The translations under genes and the position numbers were made by a program. The notes under the pieces were generated by a model that saw nothing but the letters and a program-made list of their open reading frames with translations, made no database searches and had not been told where the DNA came from. 64,000 nt of DNA, taken from the NCBI RefSeq assembly GCF_024171895.1, contig NZ_JAMTCQ010000010.1, forward strand, positions 372,001 through 436,000, in the 5' to 3' direction. Below are positions 16,043-24,127 of this stretch, piece by piece (within the stretch, counting starts at the first letter, position 1; each line of letters begins with the position of its first letter). This DNA is from Prauserella halophila. Lineage in GTDB: Bacteria > Actinomycetota > Actinomycetes > Mycobacteriales > Pseudonocardiaceae.

Positions 16043-17062
16043 GTGGAGTACCAACTGTCGGCAGAGCTCACCGGCCCGGAAGACGCCCCTGACCTGGACC
16101 CGCTCCAGCAGGTCGGCGTGGTGGCGCTGCTCGACACGCGGCTGTCCCGTCTGGCCGGGATCGAGGGGCCGGACGGTGTCGAGATCACGCCCGTCGAACA
16201 CACCGTGCACGCCCACCCCGGCGGAGCGAACGTCAGCTGGCTGCTCGACGCGCCCGCGCTCGTGTTCGCCGAGGACGCCACGCGCGCCGTGCTGGAGCAG
16301 ATCCTCGAGGAGACCGAACTGCTCCGCGGCTGGCAGGTCAAGCACTGCGCCGTCACGGTCACGGACGACCAGCTCGAGAGTGCCCTCGCCGCGTCGACGG
16401 ACCAGGCCGAGGACGACGTCATCGAGATCGACCCCGCCGACCGGCTCGACCTGACCGAACGCAGGCAGCGGCTGCTCGACGCGTCCGGGTTCCTGCGTGC
16501 GTTCGGACTCGACGCGTTCGGGTTCACCGAGGGCGGCGACGTCACCGAGGCGGAGGCCCGCTACGTGGCGGGCGCGGTGATGCACGGCGTCGAAATGGTG
16601 ACCGACGAGCTGTTCGGTGACATCCAGCTGCTCGAGGACGAGGACGGCACCGCCGTCGACGTCGAGGCGCTGTGGGTCATCGACGAACTGCCCCAGCAGT
16701 ACGCCGACCAGTACACCGCGCTGTTCGCCAAACAGCTGCTCGTGACGACCGCGATCCTCGGCTACCGCCTGATGCAGGAGGAGTGGACGGCCCCGCTGTG
16801 CCCGGCCGAGGCGCTCGCGCTGCACGTCGTCAAGTCGCGGGCCGAACTGGAACTCGAGCTCGCCGACGCCATGCCGGAGGAACGCGCCTCCGAGATCTTC
16901 GGCCACTTCGACGATCACGCGTTCGCCGACGGTGCGCACGAGGAGCTCTACGACGTCTCCGACCTCGACGCCTTCGACACCGACATCATCACCTGGTTCC
17001 GCCCGGACCCGCGGTACAACGACACTGCGGGCCTGCACCCCTACCTCACCGACGAGGACTGA
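16043..17062 (+). CDS. Conserved hypothetical acidic protein
   Basis: I do not recognise this 339-residue soluble acidic protein. It has no signal peptide or membrane helix. An N-terminal alpha/beta part (1-115) is followed by a mostly helical region containing AEARYVAGAVMHGVEMVTDE and an acidic tail (DLDAFDTDIITWFRPDP). Start is GTG at 16043, 31 bp after the LAL regulator on the same strand, so they may be co-transcribed. Codon bias supports real coding. Confidence 0.7.
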   Translation: MEYQLSAELTGPEDAPDLDPLQQVGVVALLDTRLSRLAGIEGPDGVEITPVEHTVHAHPGGANVSWLLDAPALVFAEDATRAVLEQILEETELLRGWQVKHCAVTVTDDQLESALAASTDQAEDDVIEIDPADRLDLTERRQRLLDASGFLRAFGLDAFGFTEGGDVTEAEARYVAGAVMHGVEMVTDELFGDIQLLEDEDGTAVDVEALWVIDELPQQYADQYTALFAKQLLVTTAILGYRLMQEEWTAPLCPAEALALHVVKSRAELELELADAMPEERASEIFGHFDDHAFADGAHEELYDVSDLDAFDTDIITWFRPDPRYNDTAGLHPYLTDED

Positions 17063-17069
17063 CCGTCCC

Positions 17070-17135
17070 GTTGGTGCCCCCAAGGGCACCTTCGGGGCGT
17101 TGAGCGCCCCAGAAGTTCCCTTCGCGGGGCTCCTC
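17070..17135. repeat. Hairpin-forming intergenic repeat (second family)
   Basis: GGTGCCCCCAAGGGCACC forms a 7-bp stem with a 4-nt loop and is followed by TTCGGGGCGTTGAGCGCCCC. The reverse complement of the same module occurs twice at about 57165-57215. It may work as a terminator; it belongs to a family different from the 21-bp repeats. Confidence 0.6.
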
Positions 17136-17226
17136 GCTCCCGCCGGCCCGACCACCGCCCCTCGCTCCCGCCGGCCCGGCACCGCCCCTCATGGGCACGC
17201 TCACGCGGGGCACAGTCTCGGGGCGC

Positions 17227-17862
17227 TCACAGCCTCGTGGGGATGTAGAACCACAGGGTCGAGAACAGGCCGCCCACCAGCGCGAGCGCCACACCCATCA
17301 GCACCGGACCGTAGATCACCTTGGCGATCAGCCCGACGGTGAGCGTCACCGCGACGGCCAGGCACACCAGCCCCGCGATGACCAGCCGGTTGCCGACGCG
17401 CAGGATGGCCTGCCTGCGCCCGGTGCGGAACAGCATGCGGTGCCAGGCGGCCGGCGCGGTGAGCAGCGCCGTGGCCGCGGCCGTGAACAGCACCGTCACC
17501 AGGTGCAGCGTCTTCTCGAACCCGCTCGCGTCGCGGAACTGTGCCGTGAACGCCACCGCGAGCAGGAAACCGAACAGGATCTGCACCCCGGCCTGCGCCA
17601 CGCGGAGCTCACCCAGCAGCTCGTTCACGTTGCGGGTCAACCGCTGGTGGTGCGGCTCGGGACCGGGTTCCCGGCCCGGGTCGGGGTCGTACTCCTCCGT
17701 GCCGTCTTGTCCCGCGCCGGCGTCGCGTTCCGCCGCAGGGTCGCGCTGCGCAGCAGGTTGTCGCTGCGCCGCAGGTTGGCGTTGCGCAGCAGGTTGGCGC
17801 TGCGCACCGGGGTGGTCGGCGCCGGATTCGCCGCCGCGCGCTTCCGCTCCCGAGTCACTCAC
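17227..17862 (-). CDS. DUF6328 family membrane protein
   Basis: This 211-residue protein has a low-complexity N-terminus (1-75) containing tandem AQRQPA units, then four membrane helices. It carries the family opening LTRNVNELLGELRVAQAGVQ and ends in VALALVGGLFSTLWFYIPTR. The GTG start lies 9 nt after the stop of the DMT transporter gene, so the two are co-transcribed. Function unknown. The repeats arise from a short tandem DNA repeat and probably vary between strains. Confidence 0.82.
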   Translation of the reverse strand: MSDSGAEARGGESGADHPGAQRQPAAQRQPAAQRQPAAQRDPAAERDAGAGQDGTEEYDPDPGREPGPEPHHQRLTRNVNELLGELRVAQAGVQILFGFLLAVAFTAQFRDASGFEKTLHLVTVLFTAAATALLTAPAAWHRMLFRTGRRQAILRVGNRLVIAGLVCLAVAVTLTVGLIAKVIYGPVLMGVALALVGGLFSTLWFYIPTRL

Positions 17863-17871
17863 CGCGGGTCC

Positions 17872-18843
17872 CTACTCCCGGCCGCCTGTCATCGCGGGTT
17901 CGGGCGGCACCACCACGGGCCGCCGCTTCGCCGTGCGTTCGTGCCAGCCCAGCGCCGTCACGGCGACGACCACGACGACGAGACCGGCCCACTGCGTCGC
18001 CGTCATTGTTTCGTCCAAAAAGGATACGCCGATGACGACGGCCGTCGCCGGATAGGCGAGTTCGGCCAGGGTCGCGCGTGCGGCGGGAGTCGCGCGCAGG
18101 CCCAGGTAGTACAGGCTCAGCGCGAACAGTCCCGGAATCAGCGCGAGCAGCCCGAGTCCCACGGCGTTGTCCCAGCCCACCGTGTACGGGTTCCCCTGGG
18201 CGGCCACGATAATCGCGGCGACGGGAAGTCCCACGGTGAAGCGCAGGGTCGTCACGTCGCGTGAGGACAGGCTGGTCGACACCAGGCGGCCCAGCACGGT
18301 GCCTGCCGCCCACAGTGCCGCAGCGCCGAGTGCGAGCAGCGCCGCGCGCAACGCGCTGAACTCGATGTCCAGCGGGTCGGCGAACGCCAGCAGCCACGCG
18401 CCCGCCACCGCGGGTACGGCGAACAGCACGTAGCCGCCGCGCAGGCGTTCGCCCAGTACGACCCACGCGGCCAGCACCGCGAACACCGGTTGCAGCTTCT
18501 GCAGCACCAGCGGTGTGATCGCGTCTCCCGTCTGGAACGCCGCCGTGAACAGCGCTGTGGCCAGCGCCGACGAACCGCCGCCGATGATCAGCACAGCCAG
18601 CCACACCCGCGGACCGCAGCGTGCCAGCGCCCGCACCGCGCGCGGCACGAACGGAGTCAGCAACGCGACGATGATCAGGTGTTCCCAGAACACGACCGTG
18701 CCCGAGGGCAGATCCTCCGCGAGCGGCAGCCGGAGCAGCCCGTCGGTTCCCCACAGTGCCGCCGCCACCGCGACGAGCCACGTTCGATCCCGGGGTTCCG
18801 AGGGGGCCGCCGTGCCAGGGGCCGATGTGTCCGCGGTAGTCAC
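17872..18843 (-). CDS. EamA/DMT-superfamily transporter
   Basis: The 323-residue protein has about ten membrane helices and two EamA repeats. The first begins TWLVAVAAALWGTDGLLRLP and includes FQTGDAITPLVLQKLQPVFA. The second includes LSLYYLGLRATPAARATLAE and ends with WAGLVVVVVAVTALGW. Members export amino acids or metabolites. The GTG at 18843 was chosen because the much longer open frame upstream runs antisense to the SodC-like gene. It is followed at once by the DUF6328 gene. Confidence 0.87.
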   Translation of the reverse strand: MTTADTSAPGTAAPSEPRDRTWLVAVAAALWGTDGLLRLPLAEDLPSGTVVFWEHLIIVALLTPFVPRAVRALARCGPRVWLAVLIIGGGSSALATALFTAAFQTGDAITPLVLQKLQPVFAVLAAWVVLGERLRGGYVLFAVPAVAGAWLLAFADPLDIEFSALRAALLALGAAALWAAGTVLGRLVSTSLSSRDVTTLRFTVGLPVAAIIVAAQGNPYTVGWDNAVGLGLLALIPGLFALSLYYLGLRATPAARATLAELAYPATAVVIGVSFLDETMTATQWAGLVVVVVAVTALGWHERTAKRRPVVVPPEPAMTGGRE

Positions 18844-18957
18844 GCATGCCAGATTACGACCGGCCGCAGCGGACCGGTGCGTTCGTGTCACGCAGTGAGA
18901 TCGCTCGACCGTGTTAACGGCCTTGTGGCTGATCGCGCGAGCGGTTAGGGACGACCC

Positions 18958-19653
18958 ATGAGACGATTCTCTGCTGCCGCAGCCCTGACGTCCGCCGTCG
19001 CCCTCGCGAGCGCCGGTACGGCAGCCGCCGCAGGGCCGACCGCAATCGGGCCTGCTCCTGCCGGGCCTGCTCCTGCCGGGCCTGCTCCTGCCGGGGCCGC
19101 TCCTGCCGGGGCCGCCGCCACCGGGCCCGCCGCTACCGGGCCCGCCGCTACCGGAGCTGCGTCGCCGCGCGGCTCGGTCGCGTTCGCGCACGGCACGTTC
19201 GCCCCGTACGTCGACGGCGCCACGGCCTCGACGTACGACCTCGACCGTGTGCCGCCGGGTGCGCGCGCATCGGTGTTCTCGCTGTCCAGCGGCGGTGTCG
19301 GCACCACCACGAAACTGGCCGTCTCCGGACTGCAGCCGGACCGCCGCTACGGCGCGCACGTCCACGAGAACCCGTGCGGCCCGAGCGGGGACGACGCGGG
19401 CTCGCACTTCCAGCACGTGCAGGACCCGAACCCACCGTCGACCGACCCGGACTACGCCAACCCGGACAACGAGGTCTGGCTCGATTTCACCACCACGTCC
19501 CACGGCACGGGAGTTGCCGTGTCGCATGTGGACTGGTCGTACGGCGATCGTAGGCCCGCCTCGGTGGTGATCCACGAGCACCACACGTCGACCGATCCCG
19601 GCGAGTCCGGCGCCGCGGGCCCGCGCCTGGCCTGCATCAACGTCGACTTCTGA
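18958..19653 (+). CDS. Secreted Cu/Zn superoxide-dismutase-like protein
   Basis: This 231-residue protein has a signal peptide (RRFSAAAALTSAVALASAG) and a low-complexity linker (24-65) of tandem GPAPA, GAAPA and TGPAA units. A SodC-like beta-barrel follows with the metal motifs HVHENPCG and SHFQH and a late histidine in VVIHEH. The usual zinc-loop sequence is replaced by NPDNEVWLDF, so full dismutase activity is uncertain. Cysteines at NPCG and LAC could form the family disulfide. Presumably exported. Confidence 0.82.
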   Translation: MRRFSAAAALTSAVALASAGTAAAAGPTAIGPAPAGPAPAGPAPAGAAPAGAAATGPAATGPAATGAASPRGSVAFAHGTFAPYVDGATASTYDLDRVPPGARASVFSLSSGGVGTTTKLAVSGLQPDRRYGAHVHENPCGPSGDDAGSHFQHVQDPNPPSTDPDYANPDNEVWLDFTTTSHGTGVAVSHVDWSYGDRRPASVVIHEHHTSTDPGESGAAGPRLACINVDF

Positions 19654-19664
19654 CCCGGCCCCGG

Positions 19665-19766
19665 CGCGTGTCCTGCGTTCGGCACCGCGTGTTGCGCTTT
19701 CCGGAGCCCGTGTTGCCTTTTCCGGGGGCCGTGTTGTGCCTTCCGGGCCCCGTGTTGCGTCTTCAG
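19665..19766 (-). repeat. Intergenic tandem repeat cluster 2 (21-bp period)
   Basis: About five units lie right after the SodC-like gene: a GCGTGTCCTGCGTTCGGCAC type unit, then units reading CGTGTTGC..TTCCGG. This is the reverse orientation of cluster 1. It lies between convergent genes. Confidence 0.8.
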
Positions 19767-19950
19767 GTATGGAACGTCCTCCCTTGGTTCCTCGGGGACG
19801 AGGCCGACCGGTGGCTGCTGATGTCACCCAACGAATACGACAAGAATTGCGTAGCGCGGTTCTCTCGAAAATTCGTGAAACGGTGATCTTCCCTGCGGGA
19901 AATGGAGCGGCGCTCCGTGTGGTCGCAACTCGGCAACCCAACCCCGGCGT

Positions 19951-20895
19951 TCAGTGCAGAAGCGTTCGCTGAGGGGTCACGGTCGGGATGTGCGCGACGG
20001 CGTCGAACCACTCGTCCAGCGACTGTCCGGACAAGTGGTATGCGGCGTCGTTCGCCGGGTCGTAGCTCGGGCCGATCAGCCGGGTTTTCGTCGGAGTGGA
20101 CAGCCACGCCCGCACCGGCGCAGGTGCCACCGCGTGCAGATCGAGCACGTACGGCGCGAGTCCGGCCGCGGACAGGGTGTGCTCGGCGTAGTCCTCAGGG
20201 GGATCGGGCACTTCGTGGGGCATCGTGCCGTTGCCGAAGGTGACGCCGATCGACCGGTAGTCGGCGCCGAAGTGCTCTCGGAGGTAACTGCCCGCGTTGC
20301 GCTGGCGCTCCACGCTGGTGCTCTGTGTGACGAGCCGCCGCGGCCCGACGACCGTGTGCGCCAGGCCGCCCCAATAGACGATTCTGTCGCCGGTGCGCTC
20401 GTGCCATTCGATGACACTCTCGGCGAGGTGGCGTTCGATCGTGGAGAGACTGTCCTGCCACGAGGTGTCCGCCGGTTCGGTTGCTTCCACCAGCCGGACG
20501 GGATCGGCCGGGTGCGCCTCGTTGTACGACCGCAGCCACTCGAGCACGCCGAGGATCTCTTCGGTGCGCCAGAACGACCGCGCTTCGGCCAGAATCTCGC
20601 GTGCGTCGCCACGGCCGGTGCTGACGAACTCGGCGAGCTCGCTGCTCTTCGTCTCGTCTCCTTCCAGCAGGACCGAGCGAAACCCGTTCTCCTCCACCAG
20701 AAACCGCAGGATCCGGTGCATGACGGTGGACGGTTCGTGCGCCGACCGGGTGGACGTGCCGATCCCGACCACGGTGGCGTCCGCGGTGATCGTGCTCAAC
20801 GGTCGCAGGTCGGTCAGCGACGCGGACGGCTCGACGGTGTCCAGCGTTCTGGCGGTGGCGGCGATCCATTCCCGGATCAGCTGTGAGTCGTCCAT
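19951..20895 (-). CDS. Erythromycin-esterase-family protein
   Basis: The 314-residue protein has family features: an N-terminal region with ADATVVGIGTSTRSAHEP (residues 38-55, where family members have an H/E catalytic segment), SVLLEGDETKSSELAEFVST, and DRIVYWGGLAHTV in the middle. Family members include macrolide esterases and DNA- or polyketide-associated enzymes of unknown role; resistance cannot be inferred. ATG 20895 gives the best fit. It is divergent from dusB. Confidence 0.8.
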   Translation of the reverse strand: MDDSQLIREWIAATARTLDTVEPSASLTDLRPLSTITADATVVGIGTSTRSAHEPSTVMHRILRFLVEENGFRSVLLEGDETKSSELAEFVSTGRGDAREILAEARSFWRTEEILGVLEWLRSYNEAHPADPVRLVEATEPADTSWQDSLSTIERHLAESVIEWHERTGDRIVYWGGLAHTVVGPRRLVTQSTSVERQRNAGSYLREHFGADYRSIGVTFGNGTMPHEVPDPPEDYAEHTLSAAGLAPYVLDLHAVAPAPVRAWLSTPTKTRLIGPSYDPANDAAYHLSGQSLDEWFDAVAHIPTVTPQRTLLH

Positions 20896-21037
20896 GATCA
20901 CGACGTTAGAACCTGGAGTTAAGTAGAGGGCAAGACGTCGGCGGAAGTTGTGCGGTGCGCTGGGGTGCGCGCGCTCCCACCAGGCCTTGTCGCCAACCCG
21001 TTGACCTGCGACGTGCGTCACCGGCGACAATGGAGCC

Positions 21038-22177
21038 ATGACCGCCACCCTGACGACGCCTGCGCTGCAGGTCGGCCAGTACCGGGTCGACCCTCCCGTC
21101 GTGCTCGCTCCGATGGCGGGCATCACCAACGTCGCGTTCCGGAAGCTGTGCCAGGAGTACGGCGCCGGGCTGTACGTGTGCGAGATGATCACCGCTCGCG
21201 CCGTCGTCGAGCGCCATCCCGGCACGATGCACATGATGACCTTCGCCGCCGGCGAGTACCCGCGTTCGATGCAGCTCTACGGCGTCGACCCGGCGACGAT
21301 GCGCGAGGCCGTCAAGATCATCGTCGGCGAGGGGCTGGCCGATCACATCGACCAGAACTACGGCTGCCCCGTGGCCAAGGTGACGCGCAAGGGCGGCGGG
21401 TCGGCGCTGCCGTACAAGCGCAACCTGTTCGGCAACATCGTGCGCGCGTCGGTGGAGGCGGCCGAGCCCGCGGGTGTGCCGGTGACGGTGAAGTTCCGCG
21501 TCGGCATCGACGACGACCACCACACCTACCTCGACGCGGGCCGCATCGCCGAGGCCGAGGGTGCCGTCGCGGTGTCCCTGCACGCGCGCACCGCCGCGCA
21601 GCGGTACTCGGGCCAGGCGGACTGGTCGCACATCGCACGGCTCAAGGAAGCGGTCACCGGTATCCCGGTGCTCGGCAACGGCGACATCTTCACCGCCGCC
21701 GACGCCACGCGGATGGTCGAGGAGACCGGCTGCGACGGTGTGGTCGTCGGACGCGGGTGTCTCGGCAGGCCGTGGCTGTTCGGCGAGTTGGAGGCGGCGT
21801 TCCAAGGCAGGCCCGCACCGGAGCCGCCGAACCTCGGTGAGGTCGCACGGGTACTCCGCAGGCATACCGAGCTGCTGATCGAACACGACGGTCACGACAA
21901 GGCCATGCGCGACATCCGCAAGCACATGGCCTGGTACTTCATGGGGTTCCCTGTCGGCTCGGAGCTGCGGCGATCGTTCGCGACGGTGTCCTCGCTGGAC
22001 CAGCTCGACGACCTCATCGGCAAACTGGAACACGACGCACCGTTCCCTGCGGACGCACTCGGCCCGCGCGGACGGCAGGGCTCGCCCGGCAAGGTCACGC
22101 TGCCGCACGGCTGGCTCGACGATCCCGACGACCCGTGCGTGCCCGAAGGCGCCGACATGATGCACTCCGGCGGCTGA
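21038..22177 (+). CDS. dusB: tRNA-dihydrouridine synthase (DusB type)
   Basis: This 379-residue FMN TIM-barrel enzyme reduces uridine to dihydrouridine in the tRNA D-loop. Visible motifs are VLAPMAGITNVAFRKLCQEY, the catalytic Cys region DQNYGCPVAKVTRKGGGSAL (about residues 108-127), and FMN-phosphate-binding GCDGVVVGRGCLGRPWLF. The C-terminal helical tRNA-binding domain starts near 270. M. tuberculosis has a dus gene at the equivalent place in this syntenic block. Confidence 0.95.
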   Translation: MTATLTTPALQVGQYRVDPPVVLAPMAGITNVAFRKLCQEYGAGLYVCEMITARAVVERHPGTMHMMTFAAGEYPRSMQLYGVDPATMREAVKIIVGEGLADHIDQNYGCPVAKVTRKGGGSALPYKRNLFGNIVRASVEAAEPAGVPVTVKFRVGIDDDHHTYLDAGRIAEAEGAVAVSLHARTAAQRYSGQADWSHIARLKEAVTGIPVLGNGDIFTAADATRMVEETGCDGVVVGRGCLGRPWLFGELEAAFQGRPAPEPPNLGEVARVLRRHTELLIEHDGHDKAMRDIRKHMAWYFMGFPVGSELRRSFATVSSLDQLDDLIGKLEHDAPFPADALGPRGRQGSPGKVTLPHGWLDDPDDPCVPEGADMMHSGG

Positions 22178-22292
22178 GCGAGGCCGAGTCGACCGCGCCG
22201 CGAGGGGAAGATTCGGGCGCAAATCGGGTGCTGCATCGCTGCGGAAAAGCAAGCGGGGTTCGGCGGGTGCATGAAGCGGTAGACTTCGCAGC

Positions 22293-22937
22293 ATGGGAAA
22301 GCGGCAGTACGGGCAGTTCTGTGGGCTGGTCCGGGCCGTCGAACTGGTCGGCGAACGCTGGACGCTGCTGATCGTCCGCGACCTGCTCGTCTCGCCGAAG
22401 CGCTACACGGACCTGAAACGGGGCCTGCCGCGCATCCCGACGAACGTGCTCTCGGCGCGACTGAAAGAACTCGAGGTCGCGGGCATCGTCGAACGCCGGG
22501 TTCGGCCGCGTCCGGACGGTTCCGTCGTATACGCCCTCACCGAGTACGGCGCCGACCTCGAAGACGTCGTACTCGCCCTGGGCCGTTGGGGAGCCCGCGC
22601 ACTCGGCGAACCCGGCCCCGACGAGATCGTCACGACGGATTCCCTGGTCATGGCGCTGCGGACGACGTTCCTGCCCGAGGTTGCGCAGGCACAGGGCGAC
22701 GCGACCTACGAAATTCGTCTCGGTGACGTCGTCGCGCACGCCCGCGTCGCAGGCGGTGAACTGGCCGCGGCACGCGGCGAGGCGGCCGATGCCGACCTGG
22801 TCATCGACAGCGGACCGGCGCTCCGCGCACTGCTCGCCGGTGAACTCACCCCGGACGACGCGCTGGCCGACGGCATCGTCGCGATCACCGGCCCGAAGGA
22901 ACTGCTGACCGCGTTCACCCGGTCGTTCCGCATCTGA
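22293..22937 (+). CDS. HxlR-family transcriptional regulator with SCP2-like tail
   Basis: In this 214-residue protein, residues 1-100 form an HxlR winged helix: CGLVRAVELVGERWTLLIVR, RGLPRIPTNVLSARLKELEV and VYALTEYGADLEDVV. Residues 110-214 resemble the SCP2/sterol-carrier-like domain often fused to such regulators (LADGIVAITGPKELLTAFTR). The single Cys near the N-terminus (FCG) could be the redox sensor used by HxlR/QorR types. Targets unknown. Confidence 0.88.
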   Translation: MGKRQYGQFCGLVRAVELVGERWTLLIVRDLLVSPKRYTDLKRGLPRIPTNVLSARLKELEVAGIVERRVRPRPDGSVVYALTEYGADLEDVVLALGRWGARALGEPGPDEIVTTDSLVMALRTTFLPEVAQAQGDATYEIRLGDVVAHARVAGGELAAARGEAADADLVIDSGPALRALLAGELTPDDALADGIVAITGPKELLTAFTRSFRI

Positions 22938-22939
22938 CC

Positions 22940-23060
22940 TGCTGCCCAGGTTGCCCTGCCCACTCCGGCCCTACCCACTCCGGCCCTACCCACGCTGCGG
23001 TGCCCACGCCTGTTCTGCGGACGCCTGCTCTGCGCACGCCGGCCGGGTTCACGCCGGTCG
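22940..23060. repeat. Short direct repeats downstream of hxlR-like gene
   Basis: CCACTCCGGCCCTAC occurs twice in tandem, then a degenerate copy and further pairs (CGCCTGTTCTGCG/CGCCTGCTCTGCG and GGGTTCACGCCGG/CGGGTTCAC). No coding potential is seen from 22938 to about 23200. Confidence 0.5.
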
Positions 23061-23209
23061 GGTTCACGGTCGAAGGCGGCGGGGCGTGATTTCGCAGCGC
23101 GGCTCGTCCTGTCGAGCGATTTTCACGTTCGCCGAGTCCCGATGGCTCAAGCGGCGCCTCTCTCCTGTCGACATCCCTTATGGGGTTCGAGGCTGTTGGA
23201 GGTGACGTG

Positions 23210-23926
23210 GTGACACCGGCCGAACCCGTCTTCGACACCGCAGCGCTGGTGGCCGCGCACGAATCGCTGGCCGACGCGTTCGCGGAGCAGGGCGACTGGC
23301 GCAGTGCCTACGAACACCTGCGCTCAGCACTCGGCCATGCCCAGAGCCTGCCCGTCGCGGCGCGCATCCCCGAGCAGTACCGCCGCGAGGTCGAACAGCT
23401 GCGATACGAGAGCCTGACCGACGAGCTCACCGGCGTGTACAACCGCCGCTACCTCGACCGCACCTTGCCGTGGCTCGAACCCGTCGCCGTGGCGCTGGTC
23501 GATCTCGACGAGTTCAAGGGCGTCAACGACCGCTTCGGGCACGAGGTGGGCGATCGGGTGCTGCGCCAGGTGGCCCGAATCCTCCGGCGGTCGTTGCCGC
23601 AGGGAGGGTTCTGCGCGCGCTACGGCGGTGAGGAGTTCGTGCTGGTGGTGCCCGAGACGTCGCCGAGGACGGTCGCCGCGATCGTCGAGCGCGCGCGGAT
23701 GCGGGTCGAGCAGTTCCCGTGGCGGACGGTGAGGCAGGGGCTCGCCGTCACGATCAGTGTTGGTGTTTCACCCGCCGACGGCGATGCCGATATCCGCCTC
23801 CGTATTGCGGACGAGTTGCTCTACCAGGCAAAACGACGGGGTCGCAACTCGGTGGCCTGCGATCACGGCCCGGAAAGTGGTGTGATGCGTACTCTCAGTG
23901 GAGGCACTCCCCGGCGGCATTCGTGA
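23210..23926 (+). CDS. GGDEF diguanylate cyclase
   Basis: The 238-residue protein has a short helical/TPR-like N-terminus (1-60, FAEQGDWRSAYEHLRSALGH) and one GGDEF domain: DELTGVYNRRYLDRTL, then DLDEFKGVNDRFGHEVGDRV, then the active-site ARYGGEEFVLVVPET. The intact GGEEF indicates synthesis of c-di-GMP from GTP. No RxxD inhibitory site stands at the usual spot before GGEEF. There is no membrane segment, so it is cytosolic. GTG 23210 is preferred because GGAGG is 7 nt upstream; an ATG 30 nt earlier is possible. Confidence 0.9.
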   Translation: MTPAEPVFDTAALVAAHESLADAFAEQGDWRSAYEHLRSALGHAQSLPVAARIPEQYRREVEQLRYESLTDELTGVYNRRYLDRTLPWLEPVAVALVDLDEFKGVNDRFGHEVGDRVLRQVARILRRSLPQGGFCARYGGEEFVLVVPETSPRTVAAIVERARMRVEQFPWRTVRQGLAVTISVGVSPADGDADIRLRIADELLYQAKRRGRNSVACDHGPESGVMRTLSGGTPRRHS

Positions 23927-24127
23927 GGTCGTGCTCCCCCTGCTCTCTACCGTGTGATCGGCGATACCCAAATTTGCAACTCTGCGTAAAAAGTTCGGGC
24001 CTTGGTGTCGTCACGAAAGAGGGACGTCCGTACGATAGCGCACACTGTCCGAAAGCCGATCACGCCACGGTCGTTTCCGTGCTGCGAATGCGGTATGTGA
24101 CCAGGCGTTCTGGGAAGGAGTGGGCGC

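Noticed and set aside
13259-17182. 1307-residue open frame on the minus strand
   Set aside because: It is antisense to two genes with clear domains and reflects codon bias (GC-rich third positions); its composition is Arg/Gly/Val-rich without domains.
19951-20895. Macrolide-resistance gene
   Set aside because: Erythromycin-esterase family membership alone does not predict resistance; there is no resistance context.
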